Shown: piece after piece, positions 11,651 to 22,158 of the stretch | Numbering within the stretch: the stretch's first letter is position 1 | Layout of the letters: every line of letters begins with the position of its first letter | Assembly (NCBI GenBank): GCA_020543525.1 | Contig: JAHYIO010000004.1 | Location: forward strand, 744,001 to 808,000 | DNA from: Coriolopsis trogii | Taxonomy: Eukaryota > Basidiomycota > Agaricomycetes > Polyporales > Polyporaceae | Length of the DNA stretch: 64,000 nucleotides | Reading direction: 5' to 3' | Notes under the pieces: model-generated | Database searches by the model: none | Told to the model about the DNA's origin: nothing | The model's input: only the letters and a program-made list of their open reading frames with translations | Made by a program: the position numbers and the translations under genes

Positions 11651-12454
11651 ACTGAGCGGCAGTTGGGTGCGCTAGCCGAGGGAAGGGCGCATCGCGGCAA
11701 GTCTAGAATGCGAATGAAACTGCTGAGCTAAAGCACTAGGAATGAGAGAGGATGACCTACGTGATCCCTTCACGTCGTCTGGGTCGTTGTGTTGCTCTGG
11801 ACGGTGTGGACCGGAACAACCATTGACTATCCCGTCACCAGACATGGTCATTTCGAGGCAGGTCAACAAGGTACGACATAACGCACCCCTCAGTAGTGCC
11901 GGCACGGCTCTCATGCGAGCTACCTCGCCTTCTGTGTCGACGGTTGTCTTCTGATGTCGAGAGTGGGTAAATGAACAAAGGCGCTCCAGTCAGATGTAGT
12001 GAAACACACGCACCTCCATTACTTGTAGGGTGTATGTTTTCAGGAGACGTTGCGCGAGCCCGCTATGAATACAGCGGTACATACGCGCCTGGGATGTCCT
12101 AGTACCACCCTTCGTGCAAGACCGGCTTGCATGCTGAGGCTTTGAAGTGCAGATGGACTCTGGAGGGAGAGGGAGTGTCCGGCGATCACCAACACTGCCC
12201 GCGAGCATAGAGAAAGTCGAGGACCGCACTCTCCGCATGCACGAGAAGATAACAGGTGTGTACCCCGTCTGTAACGATAGCCTCAGGCCAAGCGATCCCA
12301 CTGCTCCCCAAGTCTCCGCCCTTCGCCATCCGCCGCTCCGCACCTCGGGACGCCGATAGGGGATCGGATTGTGGCGCGGCGACAACGATATGGCTCCGTG
12401 AGGGTTGACGTTCTTGCCAGACGAGCGAGGGGCGCGCTCGCCCAAGCCGATGAA

Positions 12455-12500
12455 TATGCTGCTTGCCAGGTCTACTGGCCGATCACCGGAGGCGGCGTGG
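12455..12500. repeat. Duplicated F-box-locus segment, copy 2
   Basis: Begins TATGCTGCTTGCCAGG and reads DRPVDLASSIF on the minus strand. It lies 270 bases from copy 3, so the two form an imperfect local tandem duplication. Confidence 0.8.
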
Positions 12501-12724
12501 AATTTCGACGACGATGCAAAGGAGGAGGGAGTTGCGTCACTGGTAGGGGTCGAATGCGACCGCAAGGGTGAAGAGGGTGTTGAGTCCCTGACGCGGGCCT
12601 TCGCTTCTACCTGACGTGTAGGAACTACTTGACAACTGCGGTTGCTTGCGCTGCACTGGACGTGAGCGGAACTCGGGATATTGGAAAGGATAAGCGGCCT
12701 TCCGACAATCCATGCGTGATAAAC

Positions 12725-12770
12725 TATGCTGTTTGCCAGGTTTACTGACCGATCACCATGGGCGGCATGG
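12725..12770. repeat. Duplicated F-box-locus segment, copy 3
   Basis: Begins TATGCTGTTTGCCAGG and reads DRSVNLANSI on the minus strand. From here rightwards the similarity to 7922-8470 continues for several hundred bases. Confidence 0.8.
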
Positions 12771-13160
12771 AATATAGGCGGTGGTGGCATGGATGAGGAA
12801 GCTGGGTTCGCTCGGGTGAGTGGAGTGCGCCGAGGACGAGGAAGATGCAAACGAGGAGGATATGTGGCTGTCGAGAAGGGGGGTGAGTTGTGATGACGAG
12901 ACTGAAGGCGTCGTCGTTCTGGCCCCTTATAACGTGATACGTCAGGCGCGGTTCAACAAAGCTGACGAGGATAACAATGCGGGATATGAGAAGAAAACAA
13001 CTCATTGAATGGGAAGGAGAGTTTCTGTAAGCCCCTTATATCGACTCGCGGCCGGTGATATGGAGCGGGTACAGGCCGGCCAAAGAAGTGATTGTCTCTT
13101 CCAAAGAGATATGATGTCTCTGCAGAATGGGTTGTTTAAGAATAAAGAGATCTAAAGAGG

Positions 13161-13916
13161 AAGCATGAGATAGAATGTGAACAGTGAACGCGCAGAGATG
13201 CAAAACGAGCTGCAAGAGAAAATCCATAGGAGCAATAAGAGAACCTCAACGTACACATGTTGAGATATCCCTCCAAGTCGCGAATACAGGGAACCTGTCA
13301 TGGGTAGAGCAACTTTGTCTGATACCTGCAGGGCTCAGCATCCTCTCGAGCTAGACTTCCTACCAGGAGTGAATCACCCATTGCGAGTACCGGGCCTTTG
13401 ATTGAAGGCTAGGACAATGAAGCTTCTGTCTGATGGCGAACGAAGGCTGCTGGCTTCTTTCATGCAAGTAAGGACAATTCACGACCTTTGAATGCTAGGA
13501 ATCCTTGCATCACAAGTTCCCCATGGCGAAGTGAAAGGAAAAGCCTACACGCACCGTCATCAGGGTACCCGAGGGAAACGGAGTTAGCGTCAGCCCACCA
13601 ACGCCATATCGCAAATTGCACAGGAATGTCGTAACTTCCACCACCCTCAACCGGTCTTTTCTGGTCGTCAAGCGGGCATCGCATGTACGGGCTCGATGAC
13701 CGTTTGAATGAGAATAGGATGCAGAAAACCGAAATAATCGTGAATATATCATATCATACATAGATGAAGATCTTCCTAGGCACCGACTGGGAAGCAGGAA
13801 GTAACAAGCAGCAAGACGTATCTGTCAAAGGGTGAGGCTACAAAGTCTTGAATCCAGGGCAAGGACGGGACGTACCTGCGATGCAAAGGAAGAGCACGCA
13901 ACACGTTACACGAGCC
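13161..13916. other. Intergenic, no gene recognised
   Basis: About 750 bases. The left part continues the duplicated upstream region of the F-box-like locus. The rest is the 3' flank of the small membrane-protein gene, with no supported frame apart from a possible last exon at about 13850-13870. Confidence 0.45.
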
Positions 13917-14678
13917 TCACACACCCGTGTCGTCCGAGTCTGTGCCGCCAGGAGGTCCAGCGGTTCTTGTCGCCCTCCCGGGTGCTCCTTCCGTCTGCGA
14001 AGCAACCCCCTCCCCGTCGCCGCCACTGGGGGCACTCGATACGCCCGGAGGGGACGCTTCCGCCGTGGTCGAAGCCGTAGTCACAGTCGCGCCCGGCCCA
14101 TCGCCTCCCACCGATCCAGTCATCGTCGCCGGCGAGCCCCCGCCTGCGCTCCCGTCAGTTGCGCTCGCACTCGGGGCGGTTGTCACGATCGCCTCCGAGT
14201 TGTTCTTGTGCCGGGTGCCGCCCACGGCCCCACCGACGACGGCCGCGACGATAGCGAGCCCGCCGACGATCCAGATGATGATCCATTTCCGGGTCTTGTA
14301 CCAGGGGATCATCGGGTTCACCCGCGTGTAATCGGTCCGCGAGCCTGCGTAGCCCCCCGCCTCGGCGCGCGAGTGGTCTGGAGCGAGGGACGGGACATGT
14401 GGTGGAGGTGTTGCAGAGGGCGCATGGGGGTTTGTCTTCGGTCCGTCGTCTAGTAGATCAATATTGTATCCTTCCTGAATGTGCGTGCGCGACTGTCAGC
14501 ACTCCCGCTGGACCAGCGAGTACGAGCGAATACGCAGGCGCAAGTCTCGGAATGAAGGAAAGACATGCTCTGCTCTGCGCATGCAGAAGGAGGGAGATAG
14601 GGAGCAAGGACGCACTTGTTTCTCGGCGCGTGTCGCGACCGGCGCATTCGCGAGCAGTCGCTCATCGTATCCCGACAT
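13917..14678 (-). CDS. Small single-pass membrane protein
   Basis: Exon 1 is 14678-14616 (21 codons, MSGYDERLLANAPVATRAEKQ split here after the first 20 residues) and exon 2 is 14474-13917, giving 206 aa. A proline-rich cytosolic-like segment (NPHAPSATPPPHVPSLAP) is followed by PWYKTRKW and one strong transmembrane helix (IIIWIVGGLAIVAAVVGGAV, about residues 80-100). A Ser/Thr/Gly/Ala-rich tail suited to O-glycosylation comes last. The MSGYD-LLAN start, WY-TR-K before the helix and GGAVGGT after it are a recurrent arrangement in basidiomycete hypothetical proteins. I know no function. The last codons may differ: GGTGTGTGAG at the end could be a donor spliced to an acceptor about 50 bases on, replacing the final residues with TSRPCPGFKTL. 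Confidence 0.72.
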
Positions 14679-15424
14679 TCCTCCCGTTCAACGGTATAGC
14701 GTGTAAAGAGGGAGATGGTGGGAGAGAAGAGGATGGAGGATGCCTGCCCATGGAGAGAGCTCTGCCGGCAACAACGCGCTAGTCTGTTGTCAATTGACAG
14801 ATGTCACAGTCCATCGAGGCTGTGTGTCCACCCTCGCCGCCAGCGCCTCCAATACACTGCTCCCGGCCCACGTCGGTGAGCGTCGGTGCCAGTGTCCCAG
14901 TGCGCATCGCCAGTAATCCATCGCATACTACGGTCAAAGTTCGAGCTTGAGCTCGAGTACTGAGAACTCCGGAAACATATGAGGTGCGTGCACAAGCGCC
15001 GACCTCAGCCACCGCCATGACATACGCCACCAGCCGACACATGCTCACCCTGTTTACAAATCCGAACGAACGTGATGGATAGATTCGACGCCGCACACTC
15101 CCATATACACGGTACACGACGCATTAGAGATAGCAATGAAGGGACTACATAGAAGGATCCGGACATAGCAAACCAACTCCTCGACACCATTACTCACGCA
15201 CGCACTAATAGATCATCAACACAGAACCGTGCAGCAGTCGGCGACCTCTGCCAAGACAGCGGGATAGCATACGATAAATGAAGGCGGGACTCGTTGGACG
15301 TGGGGGATGGAAGGGAGGCGATCAAGATATGGACAAGGGTATCTTCCGAAGTGCGATTCGACAATCCGTTACAGGACGTCTATACTCGCACTCGTATCCG
15401 TGGGCAATCTGGTATATGGGACGC
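14679..15424. other. Intergenic, no gene recognised
   Basis: About 750 bases between the start of the small membrane protein and the stop of the Msb1/Mug8 gene. Only short overlapping frames are present. It must contain the promoter of the membrane-protein gene and the 3' UTR of the Msb1/Mug8 gene. Confidence 0.5.
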
Positions 15425-18400
15425 TTACTGACTCTCTGCAAATGTCATGAGATCAGTATGACGAAGCAAGACACAGCGAGAACACAACGTACCGTCAGCA
15501 ACGACGGGCTTTTCCTCAGCGTAGGTGGCGCCCTCCGTAGATAGGTCTACAGCCCCGTTCTCATGTTTCTGCTCCTCGACAGCAGTCGGTTCTGCTTGAG
15601 GCTCTGGCTCTGACGGTGCAGTAACCGCTGCAGGCTCTTCGACGACACCGGGTTCTTCCACAGCAGGTGCAGTCGCAGCCTCACTAGGCGCGTCCTCCTT
15701 GACCTCCACAGGCTGTTCCTCAGCCGGAGCAGCGACAACAGGCTCGGCGGTAGCGACAGGCGTTTCCTCAGCTACATCCCAGATAACATCAGCTTAGAAT
15801 GCAACACATCATAAACGAGATGGCACATACGAGCAGGTGCAGCCTCCTCCGAAACAACCGCTGGCGTTTCTTCAACGGTAGCCTCAGGCTCAGTAACAGA
15901 GGGCTCTTCCACGACAGGGGCAGGCACAGACTCCTCGACCTTAGCGGGTGCTTCTTCCTCGAGCTCTTCCGACACAGGCTCTGGTGCAGCTTCCTCGGTG
16001 GGAGCAGCGACTTCAGGCTCCTCAGCTACATCGCGGAGGACATCAGTCAAGAAGAGACAGTGAGACGAACACTACTGGACGTACTTGCAGGCGCAGTCTC
16101 CGGAACGACAGACCCAGCCTCGGGAGCAGGCGTCTCTTCGACGACAGGCGCAGGCTCTGGGGCCTCTGGTTCCTCGACGGCAGGCTCAGGCGCAGGAGCG
16201 GCAGGTTCCTCAACAATGTGCTCAGGCTCGGGAGCAGCGGGCTCTTCAACCTCAGCCTCAAGCCCTGGCGTCTCCTCCACAACAGGAGCCTCCTCCTGCA
16301 CGGGCTCGCTGACATGCTCCACCGCCGGAACTTCCTCAGCGACAGCTTCAGGTGCAGCGACCTCCACAGGTGCTTCAGGTATAGGCTCTGGCTCGACAGG
16401 AGCAGCCGACTCCGGTTCCACAACCTCGGGCTCTGGCTCTGGCGCAGCAGTCTCCTCAACAACAGGAGCGGGCTCTTCAGGCAAGGGAGCTTCCTCGACA
16501 GTGGGTTCCACGGTGGCGGGCTCCTCCACGCTAGACTCTTGGACGACGGGTGCCTCCACAGCAGGTTCCTCGACAACGGGCTCCGCAGCCGCGGGCTCTT
16601 CAGGAGCAGGCGCTTCGGGCGCAGGCTCAGGCACGGGCTCGGGCTCTACGGGAGCAGCAACCTCAACAGGAGCAGCCTCAGGTTCAGGCTCGACGGGAGC
16701 TGGCACAGCCTCCTCAGCAGGTTCAGCGACAGCCGCGAGCACATTAACGTCCTGCAAATGCACGGGCTCAGAAGTGGCCTCGCTCGTGCGCGCCACCTCT
16801 GAAACAGGCTCTCTCTCGTCGGGCTCGGGCGACGCCGCCTGTTCGACGATCGCGTCCACCTTGGCTGAGATGTCCGCGAGTGCGGCGGGCTCGCTCGTGC
16901 TCAGCGCAACTTGCGGTCCGGGGGTCTCCCCGGTGAGCACGACGGGCTCGGGAGCGGGCGGGAGCGCCTTGTCCTCTGAGCCGTCCACGGAGGCCGGAAC
17001 GGCGGGCTCCTCCGGGACGGCGACGACGGGTTTGTCCTCGAGACCGGCATCTTCTGTCTTGATGGGCTCGACGGCAGAAGGTGCTTCGAGAGTCGCAGCG
17101 GCGACGAGGCCACCGACGACGGGGACAGGCGGGAAGTCGGCGGCAGTCGGCGTGAGGGGGGACATGACGTCTTCTGCCGTTGGTGAGGGGACCTCAGGTG
17201 CAGGAATGGCAGGTGCAACCACGTTCACAACCTGAGCTGCAGATTCCTTGGGAGCCTCCACTGCAGGAGCCTTCGGTGTCTCTGCAGCAACAGCATCGGG
17301 TTCCTTCGGTGCATAGGCGGGAGCAGGAGAAGGATCAATCGCCTTCTTAGCCTCCTTCTCGGGCTCCTTCTCCTTCTTCTCAGGTTTCTCATCAACCTCG
17401 TGGAGGATCTCGCCCATCTCGCCAATCTTGACACCCTTGGACGCCTTGCCGGCCGACTTCTTCGACTCCGTCTTCGAGGTCGCGCCCGTCAGCGACTGGC
17501 TAGGCCCCGAGAACGTGAAGCGCTTCTTCATCGCGGAGAGCGTGGGGACCTTGCGTGCAGACTGTTCGGAACGGACAGACGGCTTGGGCGAAGATGCACG
17601 CCTTAGGGGTGTCGTCGGCGACGTCGTCTCCTCAGCCGTCTTGGGCGGAGGTGGAGGGACAGTGAAGCGTTGCTCAATGACGAGCCAGCCGATAGGCTTC
17701 CCGTCGACTTCCGCTCCAGGGATAGTCTTGAGCTGGGCGACAACAAAGTTGGGCCATCCGGCAGAAATGGGGTCGAGCAACGAATCGCTCCAGAAGTCAA
17801 CGAAGGCTTCGTCGAGCTTGACCAGGCTGACGACCGTAGTCTTCGACTTGGGTGGCTTGGGCCCTGAGAGCTCAGCGGCGCGAGTGGCGGAAACGGGATC
17901 AGGATTGTCCACTGACGAGCGGCGGGGGGATAGCTTACGCCTCCTGCTGGTTTTCCGCTCAACAGGAGGCGATGTGACCTCGACGTCCTTGTCGAGCAAT
18001 GTCTTCGCAAAGTCCTGTCCGAGTGTAGTCTCCCCAAACCCAATGGACGAGAAATCGGTCCAATCCTTTGGCGATCCGGGTGACTTCGGGGAAGCGGGGC
18101 TTGTCGGAGACGCAGTTGATATGCGCTTGGCGTTGCCATTGCTTGTCGCTTTGCCCTCCCCGTTAGCCTGAGGCTGAGTGGAAGCGTTGAGAGAGCTCGA
18201 GCGCCTACGGGGTGGCCGTGGCAGACGGATGGTGGGTACGGACGGGGAGGTCGCACCATTCTCCGCAGGGACGAAGGAGAGCAAACGTGTGGTCTCATCC
18301 GCGAAGATGCGCGATAAAGATGGGAAACCGTCGACATTGCTTAGAATCGGATCCGGTTCATCAGACGTTAGGGCGACCTCTCGAATAGCCTCCCATATGG

Positions 18401-19822
18401 CCTGGTACTGAGCATCGGTCAGTTGGAGATCAGACTTCAACGCGTCGGAGATGAGGCGGAGGGGGTGTGGCTTCGCCTTCGTGGCCTTCGCATCCGGCAC
18501 TTCGGTCTCAACGCGTACGAAGACAGCTTCATACTGCCGCGTAGAGAATCGCGGTCGAGGAAGAAGGTCATCATCCGCAGCAAGGGATGTGTCCGAGGGA
18601 CTCCGCTTATGGTAGGGGTAGCCCTTCGTCAATTCCGTGAGTCGCAAGGGCATCTTCTTCTGAGCCATCTCATCCCTATATACGCAGGGAACGATAAGCT
18701 TTTTGACTTCCAGACATGACTGATGTCACGTACCGAATGTGGGCCAAAAATAGATGCTCAAGAATCCGACCTGCGCGTTCCCATCGTGCGTAGAACGACG
18801 GCCAGTCTTCGCCTTCCTCGCTCCTCTGCAGCGTCAATAACCACAAGCCAAGGAACTTGGAGAGCTTGCTACCCGATATTCCATTGCGTTCCGCGTGTGA
18901 TGCGAGCGACGATACGATCTCGAGTGTTGCGACGAGCAGCTGATGATGCGAGGGCGGTAGTTGAGGAACCAGGGCATCGGTAAATGCACTGGGTGGGTAT
19001 GAAGAAGTGCGCTCTGTCTCCGCAAACGTCTGGTACCAATTCCATTGACCAGAGGAACGGCCGAAGGATTCTCCTTCCAAACGCAAATGGCGGAGACCCC
19101 AACGGAGGACGGCGGCGATGTCGTGAGGAGAACGGGTATACTCCAACTCGGTGGTGAAGTTGGATACAGCAGAAGTGGGAGAGGGAGAGAGCGTGGTGAT
19201 GGGGCTTTTGGGAGCCAAGGAGAGTATGAATAGCGAAATGAGCTTACGCTGCACTTCGGGAGAAGCAGAATACCAGAAAGGGTGCATGACACCAAGCGTT
19301 TCGAGACCTACACGCTGACACGTCAACTAACAGCGGACCACAGTGAGAACGCGCGAACGTACCGCCATTGTCGATGATCGCCTGAGAACACGCCTTGACA
19401 AGCAGCAAAGCCTCGAGAGGGTTCAGTCGCCGCTCACCGATCACGTTGTCGGGTAGCGTGCTCGTGTCGTTTGGATCGGCTTCGAACACGACGCCCAGTG
19501 CGCGTGTACGCTCCTCCTTCGGAACAGGCAAGTTGAGGGTGAGGTGGGGAGCATCCGACGCGGTTTTACGCGCGTCAGGGGGCGGGGACACAGGACGAGA
19601 CTTGGTCCTGAAAAGAGTGAACCCACCCTCCTTGTCCTTGTCCTTCTCCCGCCCTCTCTCCTTGAGCTGCTGGGCCGAGTCCACAAAGTTTGCTGCTGAC
19701 GGTGAGACGGTAGGAGAGACGGCTTCGAACTTGCCCTCGAGAAGTGAAGAAGATGAGTTGCGTTTGTTGGACGCATCCTTGTCCTTCTTCCGGGGAAAGA
19801 CCTTAGATAGAAAAGCAGCCAT
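15425..19822 (-). CDS. Msb1/Mug8-domain polarity protein with long acidic PAE-rich tail
   Basis: Six exons on the minus strand: 19822-19363, 19307-18734, 18675-16085, 16025-15831, 15771-15493 and 15435-15425. All junctions are GT-AG, the phase closes, and the product is 1369 aa. I chose ATG 19822 (MAAFLSKVFPRKKDKD) over the in-frame 19966 because the family begins with a basic SKVF/RKK segment. Residues about 100-400 carry the Msb1/Mug8 domain signature (RALGVVFEAD, LETLGVMHPFWYSASPEVQ, ISGSKLSKFLGLW, FYARWERAGRILEHLFL). Yeast Msb1 is a bud-site/Cdc42-Rho1 pathway suppressor, and S. pombe mug8 is meiotically up-regulated. The middle is Ser/Pro-rich. From about residue 950 the tail is an irregular EEP-APVVEE repeat, extremely acidic and probably disordered. 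The last exon encodes only three residues and the stop. Confidence 0.85.
15772..16084. repeat. Similar intron-exon borders around exon 4 (probable exon duplication)
   Basis: The introns before exons 4 and 5 of the Msb1/Mug8 gene both end in GATGTAG and are followed by CTGAGGA. Both have the same phase, and both exons encode the same kind of acidic EE-P/A-P text. The intron starts also match loosely (GTACGT, GTATGT). This is what duplication of one exon plus its upstream intron would leave. Confidence 0.55.
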
Positions 19823-20252
19823 AGCAGAAAAAGCCGTGACGGAGTACCAGAGAGCAGTCGAAGGACCTAACGTCCGTCGCTGTAGCAAAACGTCGAGGAA
19901 GGGGACAAGTTCAGCGACCGCCGTCGTGGCGCCCGTTATCCCGTCCCCCCAAAATGGCAATCCCATTTGTGGTAAAACACATCACCAACAGCCACAATCA
20001 TCATGCGCAACCCTCTCCTGATCGTCGATGCCGACGTCGACACTAACCACTACATTGATTGACACATCTCCGACTTTCGCGATGAATAATCTCGTCGAGA
20101 CTTGGGAGCCGCATGTATCCAACGTGTTCCATGTTTGTGCGTGTTGTGCTCGAGATTCTCTTCCTAACAACAACAAACATTACTTGCACCGGCGACATGT
20201 TCAGCCACTAGGTACTGATGCTGAGCGTTGACTGAGCCAGTCCATGTCCAAG
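19823..20252. other. Upstream region of the Msb1/Mug8 gene
   Basis: About 430 bases between the Msb1/Mug8 start codon and the kinase-like relic. No coding frame recognised; presumably promoter and 5' leader. Confidence 0.45.
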
Positions 20253-20927
20253 GCAGCCTGTGAAAACCCAGGCATATCCCCGGTCTCGCCCAGTATGACT
20301 GTGAACTTCGTTCTCCTGTTTGGAGAGCCGCCGGAATGGGTGGCTTTCTTGCATGAACCGCAGATTCTGAAGCTATACGCCCTTTAGGACATTTACACCT
20401 CGAACCTGGTCATGTCCGCCTCTGCAACCGTGGAACCTTTCAGGCTCGAGAAGGGCAAAATATACATCATTGACTTTGGCTCAGCTCACTGGAAGCTTAA
20501 CGTTTCAAGATGGGACCGGGTCTTCAGGGCCCAATCGGTATATGAGAATGCCACCTTGTCCCCGCCAGAGAACATGAAAGTGTTCGATCCTTACGCCTTC
20601 GACGTGTGGTGCATGGGCATAACCCTCGAGCGTTTTGTGCATGTGAGCCTCGAGACCTTTCCTTCCTGGAGGGTTGCTGACACGACTGACTCCTCTTGTA
20701 GACAATCTTCCACCGCCGGCCAGTACCAGGGATTGTACATCGTTACGTCCATTGGGTGATTGGCAACGAGCGAGGTGTCTGCTATTGTCGTCCGACAGCA
20801 CGTCAGGCACGCCGGGTCGCTGCCATTTTCCGATGGATCTTCTATGCTGTTGGAGGCATCGTGGATCTGGTATCAGTGACTGTTCAAGCAATAGTCGGGT
20901 CTCCTAGTACTAGAGCACGTGCTTAGT
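20253..20927 (+). pseudogene. Protein-kinase-like domain relic
   Basis: The C-terminal half of a kinase-like domain of a type common in polypore genomes. Visible parts are GEPPEWVAFLHEPQIL, DIYTSNLVMSASATVEPFR, IYIIDFGSAHWKL (the position of the DFG loop) and APPEN-like LSPPENMKVFDPYAFDVWCMG (helix F region). A GT-AG intron follows RFVH, and a last exon (TIFHRRPVPGIVHRYVHWV, CRPTARQARRVAAIFRW) ends at TAG 20927. A TAG at 20385-20387 interrupts the frame between LKLYAL and DIYTSN, and no N-lobe with a glycine loop or VAIK lysine is present. ATG 20412 could still give a short truncated product. I call it a pseudogene. Confidence 0.65.
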
Positions 20928-21040
20928 TGTGACTACCAAGTTTCGGACTCTGCACTTGAAGGTGGATTGTACTCACATGTATCTGATGATGTGGCTGTTT
21001 GCCTTGAGAAGGCACATAGCTGTATGCCAGTTGCATCAAC

Positions 21041-21828
21041 ATGCTCGAGGTTTTCGGTGATAGCGCCACTGGTGCGTCGCAGCGTTCGCAGAGCCAGACA
21101 GACACTCTCCCCTACTGCGAAAGCTCAGCACGTTATTGGCATCCTCGCGAAACCTCGACGTACCTCAGTATCTGCTTGCGGGCATCAGATGTAGACCAAC
21201 TTGATTCCGAGATCCAGCCATTCGACCGGTCCTTGCGGTCCCTTCGTCTCCGTATTCAACGGACATCCCCATGTCGAAAATCGACACGACAGTCCCATTA
21301 TAATTCGTGCGAGGCTAGGTACATACTACCTTGACTACCTGGAGGAAATCCACATTCCGGAGGGTAAGCGCCACTCACGAACGATGAGGCTCGAAACTCA
21401 CCTCCAGGCTCTTAGCATCCAGGATACCCTGCCGGACGGGTCGAACGTGTCGCTGGGATGAGGTTGGAAATCGACGCACGTTACGGGTCCCAGAGCCTAA
21501 GACGGCTAACCTGGCAGCCACTCTCCAGTTAGGGAAGGAGAACCTGTTGGCAGGCGGCGAGTACCATGATACCGTCGTGGGCTTCCACGACGATTTGAAG
21601 GCAGTGCTCGCGTTGAACAGCTTCGTTCTTGCGTTGTCCGCCGAACGCTACATGTGCTTCATTCAGCGGGACGATCCCGTGTATGCGTTCGAGACCTTGC
21701 ATTGGCCGCAGGATCATTGGATCACTGAGGTCCGGGCATTATTGCCTTCTCAATGCGTCGCGTTCCTGATTGCTGGTTCTTCCAGTGTAATGACCTGCTT
21801 ATTACGAGCTGACTCAGATGCTGAATGA
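21041..21828 (+). pseudogene. F-box-like gene remnant
   Basis: Short plus-strand frames with leucine-rich or coding-like text but no continuous gene: IQPFDRSLRSLRLRIQR (about 21213-21265), then in another frame RLGTYYLDYLEEIHIPEG (about 21311-21364), and at 21547-21828 DDLKAVLALNSFVLALSAER and DPVYAFETLHWPQD. The first two match the fragment at 11450-11650. The frame changes and the absence of a start or F-box argue for decay. Confidence 0.45.
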
Positions 21829-22158
21829 GTACCTCATAATATGGACTCGAAACCCACCTGATGTAGTTTCCGCAGGCCTCCACATTTGGGATGGGACAGT
21901 ATGTACATGCGCGCAAGGTTTGTGCTGACATGTACTTGACTCGAACACGCATCGTATGAATGACGACCCACTGCGGAAGGTGGCATAATGAGGTGCCGGA
22001 CAATACGATGACATGAGGTGGCAACAGGACGGTGTCTCAGGTGACCTTTGTGGCGACAGCGAGTGCTGGTCGTTCCGTACTGCTTAGGATATAATCTCCC
22101 TGGTATGATACACGCAACGTACAACGCTAACTCACTGTATATACTGGGTGGCGATTCT

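Larger units (their letters stand above)
11990..13160 (-). pseudogene. Decayed paralogue of the 6915-8308 F-box-like locus
   Basis: Minus-strand similarity to the 6915-8308 locus runs from upstream of its start codon into its body. The first exon is recognisable (SLEETITSLAGLYPLH against TLEETIASLADLYPP), but the ATG is replaced: the equivalent residues read HHI instead of MAFI. An internal segment is duplicated, so the NLANSI and DLASSI motifs both appear. A 286-codon open frame at 11990-12850 crosses this region but does not match the paralogue's frame through its length, so I do not treat it as a gene. Loss of the start codon plus internal duplication indicate a pseudogene. Confidence 0.55.

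Noticed and set aside
11990..12850. A 286-codon minus-strand frame as a real protein
   Set aside because: It crosses a decayed paralogue containing a duplicated internal segment, does not keep the frame of the better copy, and has no domain.
15799..17235. A 478-codon Ser/Gly/Thr-rich frame antisense to the Msb1/Mug8 gene
   Set aside because: It looks like a mucin-type surface protein, but it is the mirror image of the Pro/Ala/Glu repeat. The minus-strand exons close in phase to a 1369-residue protein.
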